A stretch of DNA of 64,000 nucleotides, taken from NCBI RefSeq assembly GCF_051106095.1, contig NC_135793.1:4135501-4199500 (forward strand), read 5' to 3'. The notes below the pieces were generated by a model. That model did no database searches. It was not told the DNA's origin and worked only from the letters and a program-made list of their open reading frames with translations. The translations under genes and the position numbers were made by a program. This document shows, piece after piece, positions 1 to 14,500 of the stretch (position 1 is its first letter; every line of letters starts with the position of its first letter). The stretch is from Pogona vitticeps (Eukaryota > Chordata > Lepidosauria > Squamata > Agamidae).

Positions 1-924
1 CCCCTGAAGGGGCACCCCGACCCTCATCCAGCGGGCAGCCCGAGGGCAGGCCGGCCGCCCCTCCGGCCTCACAAAAGAGCCGGCCCTGCCCTGAGGGAAA
101 AAAAAGCCGCGAGTGGGTGGGTAGGTCGGTCGGGGAGGGAAGGCCGGCTCGCTCGTCCTTTCAGGCGGGGGGGGGGGGAGGATGAGGTTGTTTCCCTCAC
201 GGGGAACGGAACGGGGCGGCAGGGCAGGGCGGGGGGAAGCGCCTGAGGGGAACCAACGGACGGGCCCGCCATGGCTCCCGCCGGCATCACCTGACGCCGC
301 GGCCGCCATTTTGTCGGCGAGCGGGGCCGTGAAGCGGGGGAGGAAGCGGCCAGGAGGAGGAGGAGAGGCGGCGGCGGAGAAGAAGGAGGAGGAGGAAGAA
401 GGGAAAGAAAGAAAGACCGGGAAGGAGGGAAAGGCGCAGGGGGGGTCCCTGGCTAGAGGAGGAGAACGAGAGCCCTTGGGGAGGGGGAGGGGGTCCCTCG
501 GCTTGGCCTCGCCTGAACCGAGCGGCGCCCGCGGGGCCTCCCAGCAGGGCCGAGCCGAGCCAAGCCAGGCCAGGCGGGGCAGGGCTTCCCTCGGCGGGGC
601 GGCGACCGGCGCTGCTCCTCCTCCGTCCCGCCGCCCTCGCCGGCTCCTCCTCCTCCTCCTCCTCCCTCCTCCTCCGGGTGGCCGTGGAGGGGCTTTGGGC
701 GTCGGGGGAATTTCCTGGCCCTCGCCTTCTGCCTTCCTTCCTTCCTTCCTTCCTTCCTTCCTTCCTTCCTCCTCCGGCGGTCCCTGCTGCTTTCTCCTCC
801 GGGGCCAGGGAAAAGAACTCGAGGCCGCGGGGGTGGTGGTGGGGGTCGCCGCCGCCGCCGCCTGGCCCAGGGACCCCCCCCCTTCTTCTTCCTCCTCCTC
901 CGCCGCCGCCTCCTTGTCGCCGAC
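1..924 (+). promoter_or_regulatory. PICALM-like: CpG-island promoter and 5' UTR of the PICALM-like gene
   Basis: Very GC-rich, CpG-dense sequence, strongly purine-rich on the + strand at 340-430 and pyrimidine-rich at 640-900, leads into the first coding exon. No TATA box is evident, as expected for a broadly expressed CpG-island promoter. A perfect YY1-type motif (GCCGCCATTTT) lies at 302-312. GC-box-like runs and a TTCC microsatellite (about 733-770) fall in the probable 5' UTR. The transcription start cannot be fixed from sequence alone. Long open frames here (for example 182-1201 +, 453-1037 -) are low-complexity by-products of high GC. Confidence 0.75.
733..770. repeat. (TTCC)n microsatellite in the 5' UTR
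   Basis: About nine tandem TTCC units lie upstream of the start codon of the PICALM-like gene, probably within the transcribed leader. Length polymorphism is likely. Confidence 0.9.
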
Positions 925-1054
925 ATGTCGGGCCAGTCGATCACCGACCGGATCACGGCGGCCCAGCACAGCGTCACCGGCTCGGCCATCGCCAAAGCCG
1001 TCTGCAAGGCCACCACGCACGAAGTCATGGGCCCCAAAAAGAAGCACCTCGACT
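925..1054 (+). CDS. PICALM-like: PICALM-like exon 1 (residues 1-43, start of Y44)
   Basis: It begins with [10 protein letters not shown], the family's invariant start, and contains the PIP2-binding segment [16 protein letters not shown]. The ATG lies in the context GCCGACATGTC. It ends after one base of codon 44 at a GTGAGT donor. Confidence 0.96.
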
Positions 1055-4000
1055 GTGAGTGCGAGGCCTGGGCGCGGGGGGGGGGAGAGAAAGAGAGTGT
1101 GGGCCGGGCGGGGGAGGGAACGGAGGGAAGGGACAGCCATTCCTACCCCCCCATCGGATCCTTTGGGTTGGGGGGTTGGACCCCCTCCTTTGGGGCCTTA
1201 GGAGAGCCCCGTCAGGCCCCCTTGGGGGGGGGGCTAGAAATGAACGCAACCGGGGGGGGGCTTGAGTTGTGGGGACGAGGCACGACCCACACACCTCATG
1301 TTTGTGTGTGTGTGGGGCTTCCTGCAAAATCATCACAGCAGGCTCAGTTTTGCATGGGGAATAGGGTAGACTTACAGCCCTGCTAAGGATGATGATGATG
1401 ATGATGATGGTACTCTCAGAACTACAGAGTTGGAAGGGATCCTATAGAATAGATCATCCTGGCCAGCCCTTGCCAAGGAGCCCCCCCCGGGGGGGGGTAT
1501 GGGGTGGGTCGGGTCAAAATCCCAACCTCTGGCTCCGTAGCCAGAGGTCTAAACCACTGAGCTAGGTATCCAGCAGTTCTTATAATAATAATTAATCTCA
1601 GAACGGCAGAGCTGAAGGGATCCAGTGGATCCCTGAGTCCAGCCGCTGTCAAGGAGACATGGTGGGGGATTGAACTCCCAATTTCGGCTTGGGCAGCCAG
1701 AGACCATCATCTAGATTGGCGTGGTTTCCTGTGCCAGAAAGCTTTGGGAGAGAGGAGCTTCACCACCTTGGGTGGTGCGAGACGGCAGCCTTTTCTTTTC
1801 CCTTGGGTCCCTAGAAAGAAGTTGTCTTGAACCTCACACCACTTACTACCTGGGCAGTGGAGGAAATGTGGGTTTCACCCTTGAGATGGGTCAGCTTGGG
1901 ATCCTTTCACTTTTGGGGAAGGTGAGTGGAGAGGAGGTAGACTGTCTGGAGTCAAAGGATTTATTTTGGAATTAAAAGTATAACTAATAAGGCGGGCAGG
2001 GTCAATTCATCAAGAGCGGGCTTAAATCACAGGACGTCAGTGTTCAGACAGAATTGTCGTTCTTATTGGGATGGATTTGTTTTTGGGGAAGTTAAAATGC
2101 TGTTAGTAAATAGGGAAGTTCTTCATTTTCTTTCTCCCCCCTATTCGGAATCCCTCCTTCCTGCAGTTGGAAGGCATGATGAGGATGATGATCCCGTTTG
2201 GCACATCCATATGATTGTGAAGCCATTTATCTACCCACCACTCTCGGTGTTCTTGGCAAGGGTGCCGACTTGTTCGTTGGCTTCCCCTTTTAGTATTTAT
2301 CTGATATCCTTGGATTGCCTTTAGTGGTTAGTCCTGTTAGGAATCTTTCCAAACGATGTGGATCTTTTTAAGTGTCTGTTGTTTATCTGTTTTTTTTAAA
2401 GGCCAGTGGGATATCAAGTGGTGTGAAATACCCTTGCCTTAGGTGTATCTGGTAATACTGGTCTCTGTGGACAAAGTCTGATGGTTCCAGCTGATAAGAT
2501 AATTTCCTGTTCTTGGGTGCTCTCGGTTTTCTTCCAGAGTAATGGGGGGAGGAATATCATGGCCCTTTAGCACCGGGTTTCCCAGCCATATGCGTGTTGT
2601 AGCCCTTGTTAAATAATTTATTCTTTGACCTTTCAGAATGGGATATAGAAATTGTCATGTATGTATGCCTAAGAAACAGGCCTTTTGGTGGACAAACTTT
2701 CTCCTTTCTGAGAAGGAATGACTTTACCCCATTAAAATGCCTTTTTATGCACATATGATGGGGAACTCATAGGTTACTTGGCTGTTATAAAAGAGGGTCA
2801 TGAAAAAAGGTTGGGAACCACTGCTTTAGCAGTTCTGTACATGAGGGAGTAATGATTAATACTGGATCTGCCGAATCCGTCTTTGCCGTCCATCTGTGAG
2901 TCAGAGAATCTACGTCTGTCTCTCCTTGATGATTCTTGCTTTTCTTCAGATTAAATGAAAACCTCAGATGGTTGCCCAAACTGGTCCTGACCCATCAGTT
3001 TCTGTAGGACATCAGAAAAAAAAAGTGGGAATGGGGTTTAAATGCTTTCATAGCTTCTGAGCAATGACACTTGACTGCTTGTGAACAACATTCTCAGCAA
3101 CATCAACAAAGTGTATAAAGCAGAGTAACTTTTCTTTTGTATGTAAGGTCAGCAGCGCCTTTGAGGTTCTTTCCTCCAGGACAAAATTTATACTGACTTT
3201 CCAAATAATTTGAATTGAAATGCACCTTTTTCTAAGAGGTCACTGAGTTAGTGATTGTCAAGTGACTCTCATCCTAATGGAATCTGCCTCCAAATAAAGC
3301 AGATTCTTGACCTGATGCCTCAGAAGCCTGAAGCCTTCTGTTAACACGTTAACCAGATAAGATATCATGTGTCTTTCCTTCCTTGGAGCTCAGCAGCTAA
3401 AATAGTTGGTTGTTTCTCCTTTTATATAAATGGTGGAAAAAACTGCTGTCCTTGAAGAGGAAAGTTTTCATTCTAGTGTACAAGCTCATTGTGGGAAAGC
3501 CTCTGTCTTTTATCCTTACTCTTTGTTTGCAGCATGTGGCTAATTTTGATCTACCTTGTGTGATTGTTGCAAGGTTTACTGTGACTGAACTTCTTTCAGT
3601 AACTTAAGTTGAAGTGGATGGTTGTGTTTCCACAAAAGCTAGCAGATTGTGTGATGATTTTTTTTTTAGTGGTCTATAAAGGTATTGCCTACTCTTGCAT
3701 TTGTATTAAGGCAATATGTAACTGTTCATTAATATTCCCTGCAGGCAGCTTATTTATCAAACAAAATGGATCCAAATTGTTGACTACCCAGGAATCTTCT
3801 AATGGTCTTTTGCTCTAACAGAACCGTGTCAACATGAAATGTAATTATCTTGGTAGATGCATTTTGTAATGTATTTAACAGACTTTGAACTTCAGTGGTG
3901 TATGTTTCCTGTTGTATTGGTAGAAAGCTATCAGAGAATTGGGTTTGCATCTGACTTTCAGGCCATTCCAGTGTCTTACTCTGCAATGAAGTGCTTCTTC

Positions 4001-5414
4001 GCAAACGTGTTGCTTTAATTTTGAGGTTCTCTGTGATCTCACTACGTCAATATGTCAGCCATGGCAAACTGCCTCCATGACAGATATTTTAGAGTCCTTT
4101 CTGTATTTTCAAATTGTATTTAAAATGCTGGTATCTCGAAAGTTATTTATACTACACAGAAAATGAGGTCGGCAGTACAGTATATACTCATTCAGAAGCA
4201 GTACACTATTTGCTAGCAGAGGCATTTATGGTGGTTGCCATGAGATTAAATATGGATTTTAAAACATTTTTTTACAATGATTTAATAAATTTATTTGACT
4301 TTTTGATGTTTTAACACTCATTGTATTTTCCCTCTCCCTAGTCATTTGGGTGGCAGGTTTGTTATGTTTGGTCTGTATTCTGTTCCAGCCCGTCTGATTA
4401 ATAAGACTTCTGATGGTAGTAAAGTTTAGAAGCTGGAACAGTCAAATGACAAAACTTCTAAATAATTGTGCAGCCTGTGTTACCATCATTGATAGTATTG
4501 GTGTCACATTATTCTTGGAGTCTTTTAAATAAACATGACATTCTGTTGTTTAGAGAACCTGTTATTCTTGTATAAATGTATTGTCATTGAGACCATAACT
4601 TACATCGCATGCATTCTTTGAAGAATGGTTAGTATGACAATCTTAACATCATTTTGTTCTGCAAACAAACAGAAACATCAGAATTGCATAATTTCAGAAG
4701 AGTAGCTCTCTTGGTTTGATAAACCACATCTAGTCCTGTGAGACTTGAAGATTTACAGGTTTATTATTTGAACATTTGAGAACTCAAGGTATCTCATCTT
4801 TAGTAACTGCAGTCTCACTCAAGATATTTTCTGTCTGTGACATCCTTTTCCTCTTCCTGGTTTCTGCTTCCTGTGATGGGCTTGTGTTCACTTGTCAAGT
4901 TAAATTTACAGTAATAAACTAAATTGACCCAGGGAATCTGGGAAATGGTGACGTTACCCAGTAGCTTCGAATGTGTCAGTAGTAGTCATAAGCACACCAA
5001 ATTCAGTGTCTTGTATGCACATCTGTTAAAACGAATATATGCTTGGTGAAAGCCAGGTGCTAAGCATTTTCCACACCTGCCAGTCTTATGAAGACCAAGA
5101 GGAGCCATGAAGTACTTGTGTGACTGCGTAATTCTGTGTTGCACAATTCACATTTCTCCTGGTTTGAAAGTGCCTATTGCTTAAAGTTGACAAAGCAAGG
5201 GAGGCTGATGGTTTAGCATTATATGAAATAGAGTGCCATCATTTGAGATATTTCTAATAAAGAGTTTCTCATAAAAATGTATAATTTAGCTATTTTTCAA
5301 ATTGTTTGGTACATGGTGATTATGGATAAGGTGAAACATTGAACAGGTGGATACTCTGTGCGTTATGGTGGTGTATTAATTCAATGTTTTCCTCAATGTC
5401 TGCTTCCTGTACAT

Positions 5415-5480
<66 letters not shown>

Positions 5481-5503
5481 TAAGAGTGAGAGAGAGAGAG
5501 AGA

Positions 5504-5541
<38 letters not shown>

Positions 5542-8500
5542 ATCTCTATGATCATCTGTTTACCCCTTGAAATTTTTGAAGCAGGAATATACTATTCATT
5601 CTTAAAAGTAAAAAAGCTAGAATGGTGTCTTGGGGAGAAAAAGGCTAATTTGGATGTAGAAAGAGGGCATGATCAGAAGCTCAACAGAATTTATGTGAAG
5701 TCTTTCACAAGCTTCAAAGTGCTTCAGTTCTGATCCCATACAGGCATATGATACATCATGTCATATGCTGTAGCTGGTCATTGGAACATGGCAAGTTCCT
5801 GTGCTTTATATTTCCCACAGATTGTTTTTGTCGGCTCTAGTGATTCCAATGGGTGGTTTTTTTAAAAAACAACAAGAAAAAGAAAGGTGGATTAGATCAA
5901 GTCTCTCAGTAATAATTTCTTCTAGTTCTAGAGAGTGGTGTAAATGCGATCATCAATGCACTAAATAGCATAATTAATTGCACTAAATAGCATATTTACA
6001 CTTTTTGCATGTGGATTCTTTCTCACATCTATGTAGGCCTACTTCTTCCTCTTTCTTTCAACCTAAAGAGTGGGTTTCTGGTCTTTCCAAAAGCCAGCAT
6101 GGATGATGTTTTGTCAGATTATCTATGAGGATGTAGGACAGTTTTGTTTTACTGTCCCAATGTGGTGTAATGGATAGGGCGTCACACTAGGACTCTGGAG
6201 ACCAGGGTTCAAATCCCCATTCACCCATGGAAACTTATTGAGGGACTAGAGTTGGTTAAAAAACTCCTCAAGTATCTCACTTACCTTGAAAGCCTTATCA
6301 GGGTCACTATCAATCGGTTCCGACGTGATGGCACAGAACACACCATGCTGAAATGACATATCTGCGGTCGATACTGCAAATACTCATATTTGGGAAATTA
6401 GGTCTTCATTTCCGTCAAGCAACCTCCTCCTAATTCTCTGTATCTGTTAGAGGTATTTATTCAGTTCAGAGATTAACTGTAGAGCTAACATACTTATATT
6501 CACATTATTAAATATTAACCTACTTTTTACAGAAACTTAACATTCACAGTTATTATTTTTAAGACCCAATTAAATAAAAAAAAAATCTGTCCTGGCAAGT
6601 TTTTCCACACTGAAGGAGAAACGGTCAGATGAAAACCTGCTCTACTGCTGAGAAGAAAATCCTTCAGATTAAAAATGAAGGAAGCACTTAAGCGTGGATT
6701 GTGCTGATAACATGTTTTCAGCGTGGTAGAGTCTGGTACATCAGCTAGTTCTGGAGTCTTCATTTCAGAGAGGTTCATATAGCAGACTAGATCATAGGCA
6801 CTGTTGAATAAAGTGAAATTTGTGGAGTAAATGCAAGATAGTGCTGTTTGTTCCTTGGTTTGCCTCTCTGTGTTACTAAAGTATGCTACTTATTCCTTCT
6901 CGGCTGACCGAGTGGGTTGCTTTCTCTCTTTCTCAGTCTTTGATGAGAATCTAGCTTCTGACCGCAAGCAGGTTATGCTGCCAATGGAAATATTTCTGTT
7001 GCTAAACACTTTTAGGAGAATAATGTTGATGGTCTGGCATTTGTATTTTGTTGAGCTACGAATGGTGAAATTGCTGGCGCTTTACAGATGGGATAGACAG
7101 AGAGAGAGAGAGAGAGAAAGAAACCCCATATTGTCATATTGGCCTGCACGCTTGTGTAATGAATGGAATGCTGGACCTTGTTTGAAGAAATCCTGGGCTT
7201 GAACTCTGATGACATTTTACTGGGTATCCATAGGTCACGTCATTGCACCACAGCCAAATATAGTTGCTAGAACAAAATGATAGTGTATATGTGGTTGTGA
7301 GCATCTTGCCGGAAGCATGGTGTGTGGGTTGACAACAGGCTCTTAACTTGCACTCAAATAATAGGCATTTCAATAGGGATGAAGGGAGGTTGGCTCAAGT
7401 TCAGGTGATCTTCCTCCCCCCACCCCTCGCCTTGAGTCTGCAAGGATATAATATTTTCTCACGGAGTTCCCATTTTGCATGCATGGCATCTCGACACTCC
7501 CCAGTGTTGAGATTGCCATGCATGCAAAATGGGAACTACAGAAGTTCAGTGGCTTAAAAATGTGACAGTGTTGTGGGCAATGTGTGTGTTTCTATTGGAT
7601 TTTAGTTGCAATTTCTGCTTGTGTTGCTTTCAGTATTGAATTGCTACAAGTAAAGAAGTCCCGAGTAAATATTGAGACACTCTCTTGGTTTGCAGGAAGA
7701 AATGCCTACACTGACTGTTGCATTGCAGCATTTTGTTATGTTGAGGGTGGCAGGCATAGATAATAGGATCCCAGCCACTGAATTTGTCTTGACGTTTGGG
7801 CATCATATCTTAGAATGACAACAAAAGCAAAAAAAATGTTGTGGCACCTGTAAGGCTAACAGAAGTATTTCAGTGTGAGCTTTTGTGGATTATAGCGCTC
7901 TTCTTCAGATGTTGACCATTTGTGTCTGGAACTGAATTGTACAGTAGTTTACAAAAGCTGTCCCTGAAATAAGATGGTTAGTCTTCAAAGTACTGTATAG
8001 CTATCTTTTACTTCATTATTGTTTTTGTTGTTGCTGAAACAGAGTAACACCGCTTTCTCCCTGAAAAATCCGGGAGCAGAAACTACAGATCAAAAGGTTT
8101 GGTCAAAACAGTGTTGCCAACCTGCCAAATTATTCGTTGAAATGGATTTGTCATTGTTATGCTTTCAGGCTTCTTGTTTACATTAAATACAGACAAGATT
8201 GTTCAGATAAGGCATCTGTAGTAATACTCGAGAAACTCTTAAGGGTCCCATCTGGAGCACTTAATTTTCTTAACTCTTAAGAAAGCCAGCGTCAAGGTTG
8301 GAACTGCACGGTGGCATCGCTGGCCGTTTGGAAGAGCACTGTGTTGTACCTTTCTGAATGACTCGGGTTGGGCAGCAGCTGAAAGTCTGAAGCAAAGCAT
8401 TTTATGGCTTGTATGTGGAGTGGGGGACAGTTTTATTTCTTTAAAAATCATCTACACCTCCTTCCGTGATTCTAAAAGTTTAATCAGGCCCTGTCCTTTC

Positions 8501-11500
8501 TCTTCCACTATCCCATTGTTCCCTTGCCTTCAGTTGAATATCTGATCGTCTGATCCATACATCTTTCATATCTCTGATCTGCTGTAAAACAATGTAAAAT
8601 ATTGCAGAGGGAATGTCAGCTAGCATCCTAATCACAGCCCCCCATATTGCAGTATGGGGCTAATGCGTAGTATTGGCATTGGAAGTAGTGATTGAAAAAG
8701 TGACTCCAATTTACAGTACAGTATAAGAAATGACTTAGAAAGAACTGCTGCTTCTTATTTTGGGCCAATTGTTGGATGTGCTGATACTGTGCATTTCTCA
8801 ATATGTTTTATAAGGGAACTTGTTGTGTGTGTTTGCATAAGTTTGCATATGCTTGCATAGTTAGGGAGTTTTTGTGTATCTTGAATCTACAGGTTTACTT
8901 TGGGTCAAGCCTGTTTTATTCTGTGCTAATAGATACTCAGTTGCCTGAATTTGCTGTTGGGGACACGATACTGTTTTAGCTGCACACTCAAAAGTTTTAT
9001 CAGCCAGCGTTTCGCTTACTTTGTGCCTGGAAAAGGATGATATACATTGAAGCGTTACCAACTGTGTACAGTATGTTGTACTCCAGATTGTTTGAAGTTA
9101 TGGCTGTGGTGGATGAGAAAGAAGTCAATGTAGGTACATATTTTTCAAGGAAGCAGCTGGGACGTGGTGGCGCTGTGGGCTAAACCGCAGAAGCCTGTGC
9201 TGCAGGGTCAGAAGATCCGGCAGTCGTAAGATCGAATCCACGCAACGGAATGAGCACCCGTCGCTTGTCCCAGCTCCCGCCAACCTAGCGGTTCGAAAGC
9301 ATGCAAATGCGAGTAGATAAATAGGGACCACCTCAGTGGGAAGGTAAACAGCGTTCCATGTTTAAATCACACTGGCCATGTGACCACGGAAAGATTGTCT
9401 TCGGACAAAACGCTGGCTCTATGGCTTGAAGAGCGGGATGAGCACCGCCCCCTAGAGTCGGACACGACTGGACAAAAATTGTCAAGGGGAACCTTTACCT
9501 TTACCTTTAGCTGGGTTAGTCCGGGGCAGAGGACATGTCATGCATCAGAAGAAGGGAGTTGCTATCCATGAAAGCTTAAATTTGTTTGTCGTAAAACTGT
9601 GACGAACAAATTTAAGGTCGGCCTGTATCTTATAATGGAAAGTTTTCAAATGAGAAAGGTAATATTATAAGTTTAGAATTTGAGCAGCTTTGCGGGTGAT
9701 GCTAAACTATAATTTACTGCATACAGCCAAGTGCAGGATGTGCAAAAGCGAGCTGGGGGACCACCCACCCTCTTGCCATGAAGATGAAGAGAGATAAACC
9801 AAACCATAGTTCAGCTTTCACTGACTCTGTTGTTATCTGTGAACCGGAGAGAGTGATATTTTGCTAGACAAACCTGAAAAACGCTCGATTCTTTAACGAA
9901 TCGTTAGAGTTTCTTTAAACCAAATTCTTGGCAGTGTCGGAAGAGCTGAATGCAAGTCATGCCAGATTCTAGTTCCATGTGGAAACATGGGCCCTGTGAC
10001 AAAGTGATTATTATGACATTTGTTTTTAGCTGCTCTGAGTGTGTCAATAGAAAAGTAAGATAGAAAAGATAATGGGGTTCACTGCATTGGGGGTTCCCCT
10101 TTCCTGCTTTGATGGTTGTTCTTTATGTAATGACAGAACCGTCCCTGTAGTCCCACAGTGCGGTCAAAAGTGAGAGATTTTTGTATTCCTTGGTGTTATG
10201 GGGAAGATGAGACGTGAGCCTGCAGGTTTTGGTAGGAGAAATGTGCTTCCCTCACCGTAGCCTAACCAGAGCTGTCCTGCCTTCATTCTCAAATTCTGCA
10301 ATCCTCCCCTTTGGATATTTTTGCATTCTGCAGATTTGGGTTTGTGCCATTTCTCTGTGCAAGTTTTCTGGCCTGCCCTGTTGCTCAGGAGGCGACAAAT
10401 TCTCCAGCTACCTTCCAAGAGCTTCGCCTCCCTCCTCCCTGGAAGATGTCGGGACCATTTCTTTTGATCAGATGTGCCCGTTTTAGAGCCGCATATCTCA
10501 TTATCCATTTAGTCAAGGACAGTGTGTTTTGTTTGCCCTCATTAATTGGGTACACCCTTCTTTTAGCACCTTGCACCCGTGCTTCAGACTCTCTCAGGAT
10601 TGTTTGCTGTAGCTGTACAAGCTTACTTTTAAATGACAAATGGATACAAGAAAAGGACAGAAACCAAACTTAGCTACTGGTTATAACTGGGTTTCAGCAA
10701 GTCAGCTGTTGGCTTCTGCTAGAGAAAGAAACTAGGGCAACTTGATGGTAAAAGACGCAAGGGGGAAGCTTAGGAAAGTTTAATATATAAGACTTTTTCT
10801 CTGCCAGGGTCCATGTACATCTTTAAAGAGAAAATAGGTAAAAATTGGTTTGGTTAGAGGTGGCAAGAGAGGGTTCATAAACCTATTTCAAATGTATGTT
10901 TATATTTGGTCTGCTCTTTCTGTCACATTTGTGTGTGGTTCTCTTAACTGAAGCTTCTTGTTTCTTATATTTTAGATCTAATCCAATGCACAAATGAAAT
11001 GAATGTGAATATTCCACAGCTGGCAGATACACTCTTTGAGAGGACAGCAAACAGTAGCTGGGTAGTTGTGTTCAAAGCTCTAATTACAACACACCACCTC
11101 ATGATGTACGGAAATGAGGTAAGGCATTCGTTGTTTGTTGTGTGGTAGAAAAGGATTTAAATAAAATGCTGGCATTTGTGAATTGATACCTGATAGAAAA
11201 GTAAAAAAAAATACTATGGATTTCGTGTTTTGTCAAGGGATTGTACTTGATGACCCTTGTGCTCCCTTCCAGCGCTACATTTTTAATGATTTGATTACTC
11301 TGATTTACTTGATTTACTGTTACATATTTCCTTATCCATTCCTTTGTTACTGCTAGCGTTGCATGGAAATTAGCTTCTCTAATAGAATTATGTCCATGAA
11401 AAAACTGAAGTAATTTTAAATTGGATTCTTGATTCTTTCGCCAAACAGCGTTTTATCCAATATTTGGCATCTCGGAATACGTTGTTTAATCTCAACAACT

Positions 11501-14500
11501 ATCTGGATAAAAGTGCCATGCAGGGTAAGCATATTCTTTTAATTTCTTTTGAGAAGAAATTTGCAATTTTTGCGATAATTTTTATCTGCAGAATGGATGT
11601 TAGGAATTTAGAGGCATTCAATGAATCTGTTAAGCTGCCCCTGGTGATGGCATATGGCCTGTCTTGCATTGTATTGGTTTGGTAACTCATCATTAGTCCC
11701 TGAGTCTTTTCGAAACCCACAAAAGATGGTAGCATTGCTTGGACGATTGATGGAGATTTCATAAACCATGGTCTATGAAGCTGTGAATATGAATCAGGGC
11801 TGACATATTCTCCATTGCCCTTTCCCCTGGTCACATGCTGTTAATTGGCATGAAGATAATCAGCTTGTGTGTGATGGCAGAGTTACCTGGTTTGGATGCA
11901 GTTTAAGACCTTTGTATCAAAGCCAGCACACAATAGGAGGGTGAGAGGAATGATCGCTCAGCCAAAGAGCTGCTTCATGGCTTTGTAAAATATGGTATAT
12001 GGAGCTTTGTGCCCTCATCTGAACTAAGCAAGTATACGAATCATGCCTTTGAAAGAGAGAGCCATGGTAAAACGAACACTAAACCCCAGAAATTGGATAT
12101 TTCCTTCATGGTTCTCTGATCTCATGGGTAGGCAGCCTATCCTTCCACATATTGTTGGACCCCTATCCCCATCTCCCCTAGTTATTTGGTTGTGGATCAT
12201 GGGAATTGCAGTCTTGCAATATATATGGAGGGCTCACCAAGCCCTGTCTTATGTTGATTGATTTAAAGGCTGCTTTTCAGTCGGTTCATTTGTCCGTCTG
12301 AAGAGATACGTGTAGAATTCAACATTATTGTGTTACATTTGTGTTTCTTTTTAAAATTGGTTTGTGTGCATTTTTGAAATATATTTTTCTGAAGAAAAAA
12401 ATTCTGTATTTTCAAAAGGGAAGAAAATCAGGTTGATTTTGTTTGCTTTGTGATAGATCCCGTTAGTAAGATTGGTTATCAGCAAACTAAATGTTTCTCA
12501 AAGAGAGTGTAAAGTAAAGTGGTGCCTTGCTTTATGATCGCTCCGTTTAACGACGAAATCGCATTACGATGAACTTTTTGCAATCGCTTTTGCAATCGCT
12601 TTACGATGTTTCCTATGGGGGAATTTCACTTTGTGATGATCGGTTCCCTGCTTCGGGAACCGATTCTTCGCAAAACGATGATTTTCGGACAGCTGATTGG
12701 CGGTTTCAAAATGGCCGCCAGGTAAACAAAATGCCCCCCCCCGCTGTTTTCTGGACGGATTCCTCACTGCACAGGCAGTGAAAATGGCCACCCTATGGGA
12801 GGATCTTCGCTGGACGGTGAGTTTCCAGCCCATCGGAATGCATTAAACGGGTTTTAATGCGTTTCTATGGGCTTTTAAATTTCGCTTTACGACGTTTTCA
12901 TTCTACAGCGATTTTGCTGGAACGAATTAACGTCATAATGCGAGGCACCACTGTAAACCACACTGACCTATTTTTAAGTAAGGTCTATGAAACAGCCTCA
13001 CAGGTTCAAAACTTGTGGCATTCATAAATTTAAGAGGCAAAATCACATTCAAAGTAGCCACCATCTTATTCATCACTTCTAGAAGAACGACAGCTCCACT
13101 GATAGCTTCAGCTGCATGTAAAAAAGGTTGGAAGGAAATGGAATTAAGTTGGAGCACAATTGGACAGAAAAAAATGGGAATATTGGAAGCATGAAATATC
13201 TAATTAGAATGCACTTTACTTCCAGGATATGATATGTCCACATTCATCAGGCGATATAGCAGATACTTGAATGAAAAAGCACTTTCTTATAGACTTGTAG
13301 CAGTTGATTTCACCAAAATGAAAAGAGGGTAAGAATTCTACATTTATTTTATTTGTTCTTATTTTATTATATTTATATGCCACTGTGCTTCCCATAGGGA
13401 CCCACGATGCCATAGTTCCAGTATTTGTGTGACCATTAGGATGGCTGATAGAACGAAATTATTGGGGTAGAGTTCAGTTCTAATGCAATTTATGGCAAAA
13501 AAAATGAAAATGAAAGTTTTGACGTGAAATTTTGGAATCTTTTTTGCTGATTTGGTAAACGTCACCTTCAGTATATCTTGAATCCACATAACATGGCTGG
13601 TGGCACTGTACCTAGAGTAACAGGATGCATACGGCAGTATCAGAAGTTAAAACCTTTTAGACAATTAAAATATTCAATAAATATTTGAAATAAGTGGGCC
13701 TGGAATTGGGAGAAGCTTTTTGAGTGCTGTCGCAGTTCCACTCGTATCAGCAAAACCTCCTCCTACCGGCCAATATCAGAGATGCAATGGCAGAAGAATA
13801 TGATGGCGTAACTGCTGGTTCCTTATATCACAGGTTCCTGAAATTCTGTTCTACTTTGTAGTGCTTCCTCACATGGCATTGAAGCTTGTAGGCTTACATA
13901 ATTCTGGTTTGTTTCCTGTTGTGTCTTTGAAGGATCGACGGTGTGATGAGAACAATGAATACAGAAAAACTCCTGAAAACCCTTCCAATTATTCAGAATC
14001 AGCTTGATGCACTTCTTGATTTTGATGTAAGCCCTGGAATTTTCCCTCTGTTTCTTCAATCTAGTCTGGTTACAAGAGGGGGAAGAAATATGTTGTCATT
14101 TCACACCCTGGTGCTTTAATTTCTTGAAATCTCTTTGCTTTTCCACACAGGCAAACCCTAACGAACTAACGAATGGGGTAATCAATGCTGCCTTCATGCT
14201 CCTCTTTAAAGATTCTATTAGGCTTTTTGCTGCCTACAATGAGGGGATTATTAACCTATTAGGTATGTGAAACAATAAACGAAAGTCGTTTAAACATTAA
14301 AAAATAGAGATTGTCTTTTCTTTAGTATTTTCTGTGTGCATTTTCCCTTACATGTTATCCTATTCTCCCTATTAGTTTCTCTTTCCCCTTTACTTTCTGT
14401 AGTCATAGTCCTACTTCTCTGTCTCCCTCCCTGAATTCCTAACAAGTGGCAAACCACTCTGTTGTGCAGTGCATAGCACCTTCTGCCTCTTAACACTCGT

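Larger units (their letters stand above)
1055..10975 (+). other. PICALM-like intron 1 (9.9 kb)
   Basis: This is the largest intron of the gene. It contains tRNA-type SINE fragments (1410-1577, 1590-1705, 6161-6345, 7134-7290), a Sauria SINE (9160-9509), a compound TC/TG/GA microsatellite (5414-5540) and a long hairpin (7466-7536). I see nothing recognisable in 1720-5400 or 9515-10970 beyond ordinary AT-rich intron. The first part, to about 1260, still belongs to the CpG island and may hold regulatory sites. Confidence 0.85.

Noticed and set aside
182-1201. 339-aa + strand frame and the 194-aa - strand frame over 453-1037
   Set aside because: Low-complexity Arg/Pro/Ser/Gly-rich products of the CpG island; the real start (925) lies in another frame and is fixed by family identity.
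7466-7536. Known miRNA
   Set aside because: I could not match the arms to any miRNA I remember, so it is reported only as an unexplained hairpin.
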